Part shown: piece by piece, positions 26,437-35,649 of the stretch
How the letters are laid out: each line of letters starts with the position of its first letter
Numbering within the stretch: the stretch's first letter is position 1
Source of the DNA: Bacillota bacterium
Lineage (GTDB): Bacteria; Bacillota; Clostridia; Oscillospirales; Ruminococcaceae
Direction of reading: 5' to 3'
DNA length: 64,000 bases
Assembly (NCBI GenBank): GCA_023412215.1
Contig: JAEYNX010000003.1
Location: forward strand, 186,001-250,000
Translations under genes and position numbers: made by a program
Notes under the pieces: model-generated
What the model saw: the letters and a program-made list of their open reading frames with translations, nothing else
What the model was told of the DNA's origin: nothing
Database searches by the model: none

Positions 26437-27525
26437 ATGAAGATATTGTTTTTATCGGCGGCAAACTCTTCGCACACCGTTAAGTGGGTTAACACCTTGG
26501 CACAGCACGGGCACAAGGTGCTATTAGCATCTCAGGTCGACCATCAGGTGGAGAAAGGGGCGCTTTCGACGCTTGTACAGGTGGAATATCTGGTGCACGG
26601 CGGGCCGCTCGGGTACTACCGCAACGCCCCTCAGTTAAAAGAGCTTGCCGCCGTCTATAAGCCGGAGGTGGTAAACGTGCACTACGCAACAGGCTACGGC
26701 ACCCTCGGGCGGCGCGCGCGCCTGCACCCCGTGCTGCTTTCGGTGTGGGGCAGCGATGTGTACGACTTTCCGCAAAAGGGGTATTTTCAGCGCCGGATGC
26801 TCGAAAAAAACCTTGCCTCGGCGGCGGCGGTGGCCTCCACCAGCCACATCATGGCGGAGTGCACCAAGCAGTATATACACGACGACACGCCGGTGTTTAT
26901 CACCCCCTTCGGGGTTGATACGGAGTGGTTCAAGCCGCTGCCTCACACGCCTACCGGCGAGTTTGTCATCGGCACCGTGAAAAGACTAGAGCCGGAGTGC
27001 GGCGTCGACATCCTGCTTAAGGCATTTAAAATCTTCCGTACGATGGTGCGCATCCATGAGCCTCAAAAAAAGCTGCGGCTTAAAATCTACGGGCAGGGGA
27101 GCGACTATACCCCGTTGCTCGGCCTTGCGCGCGAGATCCTCATCAATGACGAAACCGATTTTATGGGGCAGGTTCCAAACGCCGAGGTGCCCCGCGTGCT
27201 TGCGCAGATGGATATCGTCTGCCTGCCGAGCAGGCGCGAAAGCTTCGGGGTGGCGGCGCTGGAGGCAATGGCGTGCGAGCGCGCGGTGGTCGTAAGCGAT
27301 GCCGACGGCTTTTTGGAGACGATAAAGGACGAGCAGACGGGTATTATCGTGCGCGGCCTTGACGAAAACACCCTTGCCGACGCGCTGTTCAAACTTTATC
27401 AGAACGAGCTGCTTCGCAAGGCCCTGGGCTACGCAGGGCGGCAGCATGTGCAGCGGCATTACGGCACGGAGCAGTGCCTGATACAGATGGAAGAGGCGCT
27501 TTTTTACGCCGCGCACGCCCGTTAA
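26437..27525 (+). CDS. Glycosyltransferase family 4
   Basis: The 362-residue retaining GT-B enzyme begins MKILFLSAANSSHTVKWVN, a frequent start in GT4 proteins. It has VWGSDVYDFP near 107 and the donor-binding motif ESFGVAALEAMACERAVV near 268, containing the full E-x7-E pair. Donor and acceptor sugars cannot be told. ATG 26437 lies 11 bases after AGGAG; GTG 26425 and ATG 26428 in the same frame are too close to the ribosome site. Confidence 0.88.
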   Translation: MKILFLSAANSSHTVKWVNTLAQHGHKVLLASQVDHQVEKGALSTLVQVEYLVHGGPLGYYRNAPQLKELAAVYKPEVVNVHYATGYGTLGRRARLHPVLLSVWGSDVYDFPQKGYFQRRMLEKNLASAAAVASTSHIMAECTKQYIHDDTPVFITPFGVDTEWFKPLPHTPTGEFVIGTVKRLEPECGVDILLKAFKIFRTMVRIHEPQKKLRLKIYGQGSDYTPLLGLAREILINDETDFMGQVPNAEVPRVLAQMDIVCLPSRRESFGVAALEAMACERAVVVSDADGFLETIKDEQTGIIVRGLDENTLADALFKLYQNELLRKALGYAGRQHVQRHYGTEQCLIQMEEALFYAAHAR

Positions 27526-27570
27526 CAACGCAAATGCGGGGCAAAGAGAGGACATAGGTTGTGAAAAACG

Positions 27571-28785
27571 ATGAATATTCTTATTATTAATCACTACGCG
27601 GGCAGCGAGGCCATGGGCATGGAATACCGCCACTTCTACCTTGCCAAGGAGCTTGCCAAGCTGGGGCACCGCGTCACCCTTGTGGCGGCGAGCTTTACCC
27701 ACCTGCGCGGCAAAAACCCCCACCCCGAGGAGTCGGTTGAGGAGTATACCGAGGACGGGGTGCATTTTCTGCTGCTTAAGGCGCCGCCATACTACCGCAA
27801 CAACCTTTACCGCGCGAGAAACGTGGCGGTGTTCCTCGCGAAGCTGCGACTGAATGCCCGCCGCATCGCGGATACCTATACCCCCGACGTCGTGGTGGCT
27901 TCCTCCACCTATCTGCTGGATTTTTACCCCGCCCGCCGCATCGCGCGGCTTTCGGGCGCAAAGCTGGTGTTTGAGCTGCACGACGTCTGGCCGATGAGCC
28001 TGACTGAGCTTTACGGCATCAAGGACGCCCACCCCTTTGTGCGGCTGCTCAAGCGCGCCGAGAAAGACAGCTACCAAAAAAGCGACAGCGTCGTCACCAT
28101 CCTGCCGCGTGCCGACCTGCGCGCGCAGGAGATCGGCGTTACCGGCAGACGCATTACCTATGTGCCCAACGGCATCTCTCCCTCGGCGGAGGAATCCCCG
28201 ATGGTGAGCGACGCGCAGCGGCACATCCTGCAGCTGAAAGAACGCGGCATCTTTACCGTGGCCTACGTCGGCGGGTTTGCCGAGGCCAACGCGCTCGAGA
28301 CCATCGTCGAGGCAGCGGGCCTGCTGCCCGAGGGCATTGCCGTCGTGCTGGTGGGCAAGGGGGACTGCAAGCAGGAGCTGGTGGCGCGCGCCGCCCACAA
28401 AAACCTGCGCAATGTCTATTTTGAGGAGTATGTACCCAAGAACCAGATACAAGCGGTGCTGCGGGAGGCCGACTGCCTGTATATCGGCGCGCGCAAAAGC
28501 CGCCTTTACCGCTACGGCGTCAGTATGAACAAGCTGTACGACTACATGTTTTCCGCGCGCCCCATCCTGTTCGGTATCAATGCCGCCAACAACGAGGTAT
28601 CCCTCTGCGGCTGCGGCATCAGCGTGGAGGCCGAGCAGATTCGCGCCCTTGCTGAGGGCATTGTAAGCATGAAGGCACTCACCCCGCAACAGCGCAGCGA
28701 GCTGGGGCGGCGCGGGCGGGATTACGCGCTGCACAACCGCAGCTACGAGACGCTTGCGCAATCGTTTTTAAAGGCTATTCAATAA
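27571..28785 (+). CDS. Glycosyltransferase family 4 (WbuB-like)
   Basis: The 404-residue protein begins MNILIINHYAGSEAMGMEYR and resembles WbuB-type GT4 transferases used in O-antigen and capsule synthesis. The acceptor domain has FELHDVWPMSLTELYG near 134. The donor domain has VAYVGGFAEANALETIVEAA near 231 and a C-terminal YDYMFSARPILFG segment. Donor and acceptor are unknown. Its TAA stop (28783-28785) is also the first three bases of a family A repeat, so the original 3' end of the gene may have been replaced or cut by the element. Confidence 0.88.
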   Translation: MNILIINHYAGSEAMGMEYRHFYLAKELAKLGHRVTLVAASFTHLRGKNPHPEESVEEYTEDGVHFLLLKAPPYYRNNLYRARNVAVFLAKLRLNARRIADTYTPDVVVASSTYLLDFYPARRIARLSGAKLVFELHDVWPMSLTELYGIKDAHPFVRLLKRAEKDSYQKSDSVVTILPRADLRAQEIGVTGRRITYVPNGISPSAEESPMVSDAQRHILQLKERGIFTVAYVGGFAEANALETIVEAAGLLPEGIAVVLVGKGDCKQELVARAAHKNLRNVYFEEYVPKNQIQAVLREADCLYIGARKSRLYRYGVSMNKLYDYMFSARPILFGINAANNEVSLCGCGISVEAEQIRALAEGIVSMKALTPQQRSELGRRGRDYALHNRSYETLAQSFLKAIQ

Positions 28786-28944
28786 TACTAATTCTTCTTA
28801 AAAAAGCGATAAAATCGCTTTTTTAACCCCGCCGAAGGCGGGGAGCAACAACGCAAAGCGTTGTTGCAGAATGAGTGTTGACGGTAATTCGGATTAAGGC
28901 CTAGAAAGGGGATTTTATCCCCTTTTTAAATAGAATTTAGTTTA
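28783..28944 (+). repeat. Family A element, medium copy (about 162 bp)
   Basis: The left end TAATACTAATTCTT starts at the stop codon of the glycosyltransferase; the right end is GAATTTAGTTTAA. Hairpins in order are AAAAAAGCGAT/ATCGCTTTTTT, CCCCGCC/GGCGGGG, GCAACAACGC/GCGTTGTTGC, and AAAGGGGAT/ATCCCCTTT. The next gene's ribosome site (GAGG) starts ten bases past the right end. Confidence 0.85.
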
Positions 28945-28964
28945 AAATTGTTTGAGGACTTACC

Positions 28965-29660
28965 ATGTTAGCAAGGGATGTAAAATCACTGCCGCAAAGG
29001 ATGCACAACCGCGAAACCGAAAAGTACCTCTCGCTGCTCAACCGGCGCAGAGGCACCCTTGGGCTCAAGCGCGCGTTTGATATCCTCGCTTCGCTCCTGC
29101 TGCTCATCCTTCTGCTGCCGCTCTTTTTGCCGGTTGCGCTGCTGGTGGGGCTCACCTCGCGCGGCGGCGTTTTCTTTCGCCAGCAGCGGGTAAAACAGAA
29201 CATGGAGCTGTTCTATATCCTTAAATTTCGCACGATGCGGGTGGACCCTGCCAACACGCTGCAGCTCACCACCAAAAACGATTCCCGCATCACCCCTGTC
29301 GGGCGGTGGCTGCGCAGGCTGCATCTGGACGAGATGCCGCAGCTTGTGAACGTGCTTACCGGCGACATGTCGCTGGTTGGCCCACGCCCCGAGGTGCCGC
29401 GCTATGTGGAGCAGTACACCGACAAATGGCTGGCGACCCTGCTCGTGCCCTGCGGCCTTACCTGCACCTCCAGCCTCTACTTCCGCAATGAAAACGATCT
29501 GCTGGAGAAAAGCGAGAACGCCGAAAAGTGCTATCTTGAAGAAATCCTGCCGGTGAAGATGGATTATAACCTGAAATATGTGCGCGACATCACCATCCCG
29601 CGGGATATGGAGATACTGCTGCAGACGGCGCTGAGCGTTTTTAACCGCCCACCACTTTAA
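28965..29660 (+). CDS. Polyprenyl-phosphate sugar-1-phosphate transferase
   Basis: This enzyme starts glycan repeat synthesis by moving a sugar phosphate onto undecaprenyl phosphate. The 231-residue protein has a membrane helix (about 38-58) and the bacterial sugar-transferase core: KRAFDILASLLLL, FYILKFRTMRVDP near 84, GRWLRRLHLDEMPQL near 112, and GDMSLVGPRPEVPRY near 133, with the conserved KFRTM, DE and GPRP elements. It is the short (PssA/EpsL) type without the CoA-like N-terminal half. ATG 28965 is seven bases after GAGG. It follows the three glycosyltransferases, separated from them by a repeat element. Confidence 0.93.
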   Translation: MLARDVKSLPQRMHNRETEKYLSLLNRRRGTLGLKRAFDILASLLLLILLLPLFLPVALLVGLTSRGGVFFRQQRVKQNMELFYILKFRTMRVDPANTLQLTTKNDSRITPVGRWLRRLHLDEMPQLVNVLTGDMSLVGPRPEVPRYVEQYTDKWLATLLVPCGLTCTSSLYFRNENDLLEKSENAEKCYLEEILPVKMDYNLKYVRDITIPRDMEILLQTALSVFNRPPL

Positions 29661-29755
29661 AAAACCGTGAAAGTATGGTAAATTATATATGTGTATGTAA
29701 TTGCCCCGCAAGGTTAACGTGTGGGGCTTAACCGATAGGGAAGGTGGCAAGGTGT

Positions 29756-30367
29756 ATGGCTTACGATGCGTTTTCCGAAGGGGTGGAGCTCGGCGGGCTC
29801 CGGACAACCTATGAGATCAACATTCTGGTGTGTTACCTGCTCAAAAGCGTAAACTCCGCCTTTACCAAGCAGCAGCTCTGCGATATCCTGCAGCAGGACG
29901 GGCTGGTAAACTACTTTGAGCTTACCCATTCAATTAACGAGCTGGTCAAGCTTAAACAGATCGAGCCGGAGAAGACCGCAAACGGCGAAGAGGCCTACCG
30001 TGTTACCGAGCTGGGCGCAAAGGCCTGCGCGGTGATAGAGCGCACCGTCTCCGCCTCGGTGCGGGAGAAGGCCATTAAGGCCGCTTTGCGGCTGATGGCG
30101 CGCGAAAGCCGCGAGCGCATGAACAAGGTGGAGATTTCGCAGGTGAAGGACGGCTGCATCGTTACCATGCGCATGCTCGACGTGGGTTCCGACCTGATGG
30201 AGCTCAAGCTGTTCATGCCCGATATGATGCAGGCCAATATGGTCAAGCGCCAGTTTTTAAACGACCCGCAGCTGCTCTACAAGGGTGTGCTGTCGCTGCT
30301 GCTGCGCGATCTGGACGATTTCGGCGGCCTGGCCCCTTCCGAGGAAGAACCCCTCTACGATGAATAG
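29756..30367 (+). CDS. DUF4364 family protein (putative winged-helix regulator)
   Basis: The 203-residue protein matches the DUF4364 group common in Clostridia, of unknown function. Residues about 10-85 look like a winged helix (INILVCYLLKSVNSAFTKQQ, then a YRVTELG wing), which suggests DNA binding. The C-terminal half (KVEISQVKDGCIVTMRM) may bind a ligand or mediate dimerisation. ATG 29756 is chosen over GTG 29744 because it keeps GGGAAGG upstream at 11 bases. It stands alone between the polysaccharide locus and sbcD. Confidence 0.75.
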   Translation: MAYDAFSEGVELGGLRTTYEINILVCYLLKSVNSAFTKQQLCDILQQDGLVNYFELTHSINELVKLKQIEPEKTANGEEAYRVTELGAKACAVIERTVSASVREKAIKAALRLMARESRERMNKVEISQVKDGCIVTMRMLDVGSDLMELKLFMPDMMQANMVKRQFLNDPQLLYKGVLSLLLRDLDDFGGLAPSEEEPLYDE

Positions 30368-30464
30368 ACAAAGGGCTGAGACGCTTGCCACGGGGCATTC
30401 TGTTTAATAGCATTTTAGCGCTTATGCCCGCCTGCAAAACCTCAAGGATAGGATACGGATTAAA

Positions 30465-31628
30465 ATGAGGATTGTACATATCGCCGACCTGCACCTCGGC
30501 AAAACCCTGTTTGAAATACCGCTTCTAAGCGACCAGCGCCTGTGGCTGCTCGCGCTTTTAGACGCGTTAAAAGAGCTGCGCGCCGACGTGCTGGTGGTGG
30601 CGGGCGACGTTTACCAGCGCTCGGTGCCCTCTACCGAGGCGGTGAGCCTGCTCGATGAGTTTTTAAACGAGGTGGTGCGCAAGCTGCAGATTCCCGTGCT
30701 GATGATTGCGGGCAACCACGACAGCGGCGAGCGCCTCGGCTTCGCCTCCCGCCTGTTTGAGGAAAGCGGGCTGCATGTATCGGGCAGCGTGGAGAAAGAG
30801 CTTAAAACCGTCGCGCTGCGCGATGAATACGGCGCGGTGAACTTTGTGCTGCTGCCCTATTTTGAGCCGTACCCCATCAAAAAGCTGTTTGACGGCGACG
30901 ACAGCATCAAAACCATGAACGACGCCTTTCTACGCATAGCGGAGGCTTTTTTAAAAGAACACGAGGCGGATTTTAACGGGCGCAATGTGCTCATCGCCCA
31001 CGGCTTTTTCGGCAGGGACGCAGCGCTCGCCCGTTTTTCCGATTCCGAGCGCAGTGCGGGCGGCAGCGATATGATGGACAGCGCCCTGCTCGAGCGCTTT
31101 GATTACGTGGCGCTCGGGCACCTGCACGCGCCCCAGACGGCGGGTGCGCCGCATATCCGTTACGCGGGCTCACCGCTCAAATACTCGCTCTCCGAGGCAG
31201 GGCAGGAAAAATCGGTTACGGTCATCGACCTCTTTGAAAAGGGCAGGGTGGATATTTTTAATAAGGTCATCCCCGCGTCGCACGACCTGCGTATCCTTAC
31301 CGGCAGGGTAGAGGAGCTTACCGCCGCCGCTTCCTCAGCGGGGCAGGAGACAAACGACTACGTTTACGCCGTCCTCACCGATAAGGGCGAGGTTTACGGT
31401 GCGATGGAAAAGCTGCGCGCGGTCTACCCAAACATCATCGGCTTAAAGCGTGCTGGTGTTGAGATGGAGGCAGCGGCCCTTTCGGCGGGGCTGGAGCTCC
31501 AAAAAAAGACGCCGTCCCAGCTTTTTAACGAGTTTTATAAAGAGATGCTGGGCGAGGATATTACCCCAGAACGCAAGGCCCTGATGTGCGCGGTGTTTGA
31601 AACCGCCGCAAGGGAAGAAATAGTCTAG
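30465..31628 (+). CDS. sbcD: Nuclease SbcCD subunit D
   Basis: SbcD is the Mre11-type phosphoesterase that with SbcC cleaves DNA hairpins and protein-blocked ends. The 387 residues carry the metal motifs DLHLG near 8, GDVYQ near 47, GNHDS near 83, HGFFGRD near 178, and GHLHAPQ near 218. The capping domain follows. SbcC lies downstream, separated by 289 bases that are nearly filled by a family B element. The last base of the stop codon overlaps the first base of that element. Confidence 0.95.
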   Translation: MRIVHIADLHLGKTLFEIPLLSDQRLWLLALLDALKELRADVLVVAGDVYQRSVPSTEAVSLLDEFLNEVVRKLQIPVLMIAGNHDSGERLGFASRLFEESGLHVSGSVEKELKTVALRDEYGAVNFVLLPYFEPYPIKKLFDGDDSIKTMNDAFLRIAEAFLKEHEADFNGRNVLIAHGFFGRDAALARFSDSERSAGGSDMMDSALLERFDYVALGHLHAPQTAGAPHIRYAGSPLKYSLSEAGQEKSVTVIDLFEKGRVDIFNKVIPASHDLRILTGRVEELTAAASSAGQETNDYVYAVLTDKGEVYGAMEKLRAVYPNIIGLKRAGVEMEAAALSAGLELQKKTPSQLFNEFYKEMLGEDITPERKALMCAVFETAAREEIV

Positions 31629-31862
31629 GGCGTTTCTGAAAACGGAGAATCGCGAGATATTTCGCTACATACGAGCAGATTCAAGTTAAAGAAACACAGA
31701 CATACACAGTATGTCAACATACTGTATGTATTCCGAGTATTTTTAACGTAGAAGATGCCGCTTGCAGAGCGTGTCTTCAAGAAGTTTATGTTAGTAAACA
31801 CATAGCTAAATTTAAAGACACGCTTTTGAAATAGACAAGAATTCGCAGTTTTCAGATAGCCC
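31628..31862 (+). repeat. Family B element, long copy (about 235 bp)
   Basis: The left end is GGGCGTTTCTGAAAAC and the right end TTTTCAGATAGCCC, an inverted pair. A second copy lies in reverse orientation at 40511-40669. Shared inner blocks include GATATTTCGCTACATA, GAGCAGATTCAA, CTGTATGTATTCCGAGTA and AATAGACAAGAATT. This copy also holds an extra hairpin, GCGTGTCTT pairing with AAAGACACGC, absent from the other, and CATACACAGTATG facing CATACTGTATGTA. Confidence 0.8.
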
Positions 31863-31917
31863 CCAGTTAGGCTTTTTACTTAAAGGCGATAAGGCCGGAA
31901 AGGTGGGGCTATAGACC

Positions 31918-34902
31918 ATGAAGCCGTTGCAGCTTACGATAAACGCCTTCGGCCCCTATGCGGGCAGGCAGGAGATAGACTTTGAACAGCTCACGGGGCA
32001 GAACCTGTTTTTGATCACCGGCCCCACGGGCGCGGGCAAAACCACGGTATTCGATGCCATTACCTTCGCGCTTTACGGCAGGGCGAGCGGCGAGAGCCGC
32101 AAGGATGTTGAAAAGCTTAAAAGCGATTACGCCACCCCCGACGAGCCTTGCTTTGTAAGGCTCAGCTTTTTGCTGCGCGGCGAGGTTTATGTCATCGAGC
32201 GCCGCCCCAAGCAGCAGCGCACCGTGCGCGGCGGCGGGGTTTCGGTAGCGAACGGCGACGCCCTGCTCACACTGCCCAACGGAACCATCGTCAAAGGGGT
32301 TTCGGAGGTAAACGCCCGCATGAACGAGCTGCTGGGGCTGGACTGCAGCCAGTTTCGCCAGATCGTGATGCTGCCGCAGGGCGAGTTTAAACGGCTGCTG
32401 GAATCGGGCAGCGACGAAAAGCAGGTTATCTTCCGCAAGATATTCTCCACCGGCCTGTACAGCCTTGTGGAGTCAAAGCTTAAGGCGCAGAGCTATGAGG
32501 TACGGCAAAGGCTCGACAGCGCCGCCGAAAAGCTTGCGGAGTACGCGCATATGCTGCAGGCAGGCGGCAGTGAACCGTTAAAGGATGCGCTTGGCCGCCA
32601 GAGCATTCCCTATGCGGCGGTAGCGGAGCTGACGCAGGCGCTGCTTGCCGAGGACACTCTCGCGCTGGACGACACCAAGCGGCAGCTGGAACAGGCATTA
32701 ACTGAAAAGAACAGTATTGATACAGAGGAAGCCAAGCAGCACAACGCAAGGCTTGACCGTCTGGAGCAGCTGATTGCAATCGAGAGGCAGCTTAAGGACG
32801 AGCAGCCCTTGCAGCTTAAGCGCCAGCAGAGCCTGACCCTTGCGCGAAGGGCGCGCGAGCTTGCGTTTATCGAGCGCGAGATAGCCAGCGCGCGGGAGCA
32901 GGCGCGGGCAAATGAAGCAAGCACCGAACTGATTCATGGGCGCATCGTCACCTGTACTAAACGGCTGGAAGAGGCCAAGGCTTCCCTTCAGCAGGCCGAG
33001 CGGGACAAGGTGGTACAGCAGCAGCTCGTGGAAAGGCGCGGCTTTTTTGCGCGTATCTCCGAGCAGCTTACCCTTGTCGGGCAGCTTACGGCGCAGGGGG
33101 AGCTGCTTAAGGCTAAGCTTTCGGCGCAAAACGGGTATGTCGCGGCAGTGGAGCTGCTGCTAAGGCGTGCGCGTCTGAAAGAGGAGCATGACCGCGCGCA
33201 GGCACTGGCGGCGGCCTACGGCGAGCTTTATGCGGCGCTTACCGATTACCGTACGGCGGCGCAGGAGTATGCCGTGACCAATTCGCACTACGCCGAGGTG
33301 TTCGAGCAGTTTTTAGCGGGCCAGGCGGGCATTTTGGCGCGGCGGCTCGCCGACGGCACGCCCTGCCCCGTGTGCGGCTCGGTTCACCATCCCGCGCCCG
33401 CCGCGCAGCAGCAGGAGCTGCCGGATGAGGCCGCTCTCAACCGTCTAAAGCAGCAGACCGACGCCCTGTATACCCGCCAGATGTCGCTTTCAGGGGACGT
33501 TAAGGCCAAGGCGGCGGCCATCCGCGCGCAGGGAGGCACGCTGGACATTGCCGATGACGCACTGTTCAGCGCTAATGAAGCTGTTACAGCCCTGCGTCAG
33601 GCGGCACAGGCAGCCTTTCAGGGCCTTGAGCGGGAGTACGGTGCGCTCAGCGCGCAGGCAGCCGACAGCTTAAAGCGTTTAAGGATGCAGGATGACCAGC
33701 GGCTGTATGACACTGCCTACCTCACTGAGCGAAAAGGCCTGCTGGAGCGCGAGGCTGCGACGTTTCAACAATCGTTCGGGGAGCTTACCGCGCGCACTGC
33801 GGAGGAGCGGGCAAAGATTCCCCCCGAGCTTGCGGGCCCCGATAAGCTGCGGGAGGCCGTAAGGCATAACGAAGAGCAACTTGCCCGCTTGCAAAAGCAG
33901 GCCGAGGCCGCACAGAACGAGTTTGTGGCGGCGATGAGCGAGCAGGAGCGGCTATCCGAGGCGCTGCGCAACGCGCAGGAGGCAGCCACCAACGCAAAGG
34001 CAGCCGCCGAAAAGAGCGGGCAGGCGCTGCAAAGCGGGATGGCGGAGCACGGCTTTGCGTCGCAGGAGGAGTACAAGCGCTATCTGATCACCGAAGACGA
34101 ATACACGGCGCTCGAAAAGACCATAAAAGGGTACGCCGACACTACCGTAAAAACGCAGGCTGAGATTGCGCTGCTGCAGCATACCTGCGAGGGTAAGCCG
34201 CGCGCTGATCTCGAGGCACTGCTGGAACGTTATCAGGCCGCCGCCGCGCGCGCCGACGAATTGGACGCGGAAAAGACGGCGTTCAGCCTGCGCATCGACG
34301 CAAACACCCGGGCGCTTGCCCGTATGAACTCACTGATGCAGGCCATGCGGGAGGACGAATTGCTCTACGCCGACGTTGCGGCACTCTACGCGCTCGCCAA
34401 GGGCGACAACGCGGCGAAGCTTTCGTTCGAGCGATATGTGCTGGGGGCCTACTTCGCCGATGTGGTGCGCGCCGCCAACCTCTGGCTCACCGATATGACG
34501 GGCGGGCGGTATATCCTTCTGCACCGGCAGGAGCGCTTAAAGGGCAACGCCGCCGCGGGGCTGGATTTGGAGGTGCTTGACGCCGGGACGGGCAAGGAGC
34601 GCCACGTGAGCACCCTCTCGGGCGGGGAGAGCTTCAAGGCCTCGCTCGCGCTCGCGCTCGGGCTTGCGGACGTGATTCAAAGCTACGCGGGCGGGGTGAG
34701 CATCGAAACGATGTTTATCGATGAGGGCTTCGGCTCGCTGGACGCCGCCTCGCGCGAGAAGGCTGTGGATACCCTGTTTGAGCTTGAAAAAACGGGCAGG
34801 CTCATCGGCATCATCTCGCATGTGGAGGAGCTGAAGGAGCGCATCCCCGCAAGGCTGGAGGTAACCCCCTCCGCTTCGGGCAGCACCGCGCGGTTTGTGT
34901 AA
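31918..34902 (+). CDS. sbcC: Nuclease SbcCD subunit C (SMC-like ATPase)
   Basis: SbcC is the Rad50-like ATPase that clamps DNA for SbcD. The 994-residue protein has Walker A GPTGAGKTT near residue 36, a Q-loop region (QFRQIVMLPQGEFKRLL), long coiled coils (about 190-480 and 510-830) rich in A, E, Q and L, the zinc hook CPVCGSVHHP near 482, the ABC signature TLSGGES near 898, and Walker B MFIDEGFGSLD near 931. All key motifs are present. It starts at ATG 31918, 55 bases after a family B element. Confidence 0.95.
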   Translation: MKPLQLTINAFGPYAGRQEIDFEQLTGQNLFLITGPTGAGKTTVFDAITFALYGRASGESRKDVEKLKSDYATPDEPCFVRLSFLLRGEVYVIERRPKQQRTVRGGGVSVANGDALLTLPNGTIVKGVSEVNARMNELLGLDCSQFRQIVMLPQGEFKRLLESGSDEKQVIFRKIFSTGLYSLVESKLKAQSYEVRQRLDSAAEKLAEYAHMLQAGGSEPLKDALGRQSIPYAAVAELTQALLAEDTLALDDTKRQLEQALTEKNSIDTEEAKQHNARLDRLEQLIAIERQLKDEQPLQLKRQQSLTLARRARELAFIEREIASAREQARANEASTELIHGRIVTCTKRLEEAKASLQQAERDKVVQQQLVERRGFFARISEQLTLVGQLTAQGELLKAKLSAQNGYVAAVELLLRRARLKEEHDRAQALAAAYGELYAALTDYRTAAQEYAVTNSHYAEVFEQFLAGQAGILARRLADGTPCPVCGSVHHPAPAAQQQELPDEAALNRLKQQTDALYTRQMSLSGDVKAKAAAIRAQGGTLDIADDALFSANEAVTALRQAAQAAFQGLEREYGALSAQAADSLKRLRMQDDQRLYDTAYLTERKGLLEREAATFQQSFGELTARTAEERAKIPPELAGPDKLREAVRHNEEQLARLQKQAEAAQNEFVAAMSEQERLSEALRNAQEAATNAKAAAEKSGQALQSGMAEHGFASQEEYKRYLITEDEYTALEKTIKGYADTTVKTQAEIALLQHTCEGKPRADLEALLERYQAAAARADELDAEKTAFSLRIDANTRALARMNSLMQAMREDELLYADVAALYALAKGDNAAKLSFERYVLGAYFADVVRAANLWLTDMTGGRYILLHRQERLKGNAAAGLDLEVLDAGTGKERHVSTLSGGESFKASLALALGLADVIQSYAGGVSIETMFIDEGFGSLDAASREKAVDTLFELEKTGRLIGIISHVEELKERIPARLEVTPSASGSTARFV

Positions 34903-34939
34903 CGGCCGGCCAAGCCGGTTATCACACCTTTTCGTTACA

Positions 34940-34982
34940 GGACAAACATAGCTGTTTATCCGAAAAACACAGCTATTTGTCC
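34940..34982. other. Hairpin after sbcC with an internal 21-bp direct repeat
   Basis: GGACAAA and TAGCTGT on the left pair with ACAGCTA and TTTGTCC on the right (two bulged bases, loop 34956-34968). The same bases can be read as two 21-bp direct repeats beginning ACATAGCTG and ACACAGCTA. No T-run follows, so it is a poor terminator. It could be an RNA-processing or protein site. Confidence 0.45.
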
Positions 34983-35187
34983 GAATTAATACTTGATTTT
35001 TACTCTCGATTGTGATAACATACTACTGTTACGTTGGTCTACGGAACTTTCTGCGGCAAAAGCAGCTATTTTGTTGCGGGCGGTTTCTCCAATAAACGCA
35101 AGGCAGAGGTTGCTTCGCTTTCTGCCGGCAATGCGTAGGCCGTTTATGGGCCGCTAGGTACTGCGGGGCGGAATGGAGGGTATCATT

Positions 35188-35403
35188 GTGAAAAAAGGCG
35201 TTCATCCAGATTATAAAGCCACATCCATCACTTGTGCTTGTGGTAATGTTATTGAAACAGGTTCAACCAAGCAGAATATCCGTGTTGAAATTTGCTCCAA
35301 ATGCCATCCTTTCTTCACCGGAAAACAGAAGCTTATAGATGCGGGCGGCCGTGTGGATAGGTTCAATAAGCGTTTCGGGCGCGATGACAAAGCTGCTAAA
35401 TAA
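35188..35403 (+). CDS. rpmE: 50S ribosomal protein L31 (zinc-binding type)
   Basis: The 71-residue L31 begins MKKGVHPDYKATSITCACGN and has paired cysteines in CACG and CSKC, so it is the zinc-binding C+ form; the HPFFTGKQK signature follows. GTG 35188 is chosen because TGGAGGG ends seven bases upstream and the protein then matches the family start. An in-frame ATG at 35173 lies inside this ribosome site. A terminator hairpin follows the stop, so the gene is its own unit. Confidence 0.96.
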   Translation: MKKGVHPDYKATSITCACGNVIETGSTKQNIRVEICSKCHPFFTGKQKLIDAGGRVDRFNKRFGRDDKAAK

Positions 35404-35426
35404 TTTTGCAGCCTTAAAAAGTCGAT

Positions 35427-35457
35427 TAGGCGGTGTGCATGTACACCGCCTACTTTT
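35427..35457 (+). terminator. Terminator after rpmE
   Basis: TAGGCGGTGT pairs with ACACCGCCTA (10 bp, loop GCATGT) at 35427-35452, followed by CTTTT. Confidence 0.85.
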
Positions 35458-35464
35458 CTATTCG

Positions 35465-35601
35465 TAATACTAATTCTTTTTAGCCCCGCCTTCGACGGGG
35501 AGCAACAACACTTTGCGTTGCTGCAGAAAGCGTATGAAACGGTAATTCGGCGGCTAAAAGCCTAGAAATTTTATCCCCTTTTCAAATGGAATTTAGTATA
35601 A
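35465..35601 (+). repeat. Family A element, medium copy (about 137 bp)
   Basis: The left end TAATACTAATTCTTTT and the right end GAATTTAGTATAA form the inverted termini. The first AT hairpin is absent; CCCCGCC/GACGGGG and GCAACAAC/GTTGCTGC follow, then GTAATTCGGCGGC, and the right half ending TTCAAATGGAATTTAG. It lies between the rpmE terminator and yigZ. Confidence 0.8.
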
Positions 35602-35649
35602 AGCAATTTTGGGCCTTGCAGCCATTTTTATAACGGCAGGTGAAGCAGT

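Noticed and set aside
26986..28761. Minus-strand open frame of 591 codons across two glycosyltransferase genes
   Set aside because: It crosses the gap between two clear plus-strand genes, is rich in His, Arg and Gln as is typical of antisense frames in GC-rich DNA, and shows no recognisable domain.
20699..29660. Polysaccharide locus considered as a recent horizontal island
   Set aside because: Base composition and start signals look like the neighbours by eye; no integrase, tRNA end or transposase flanks it. A composition test could still change this.
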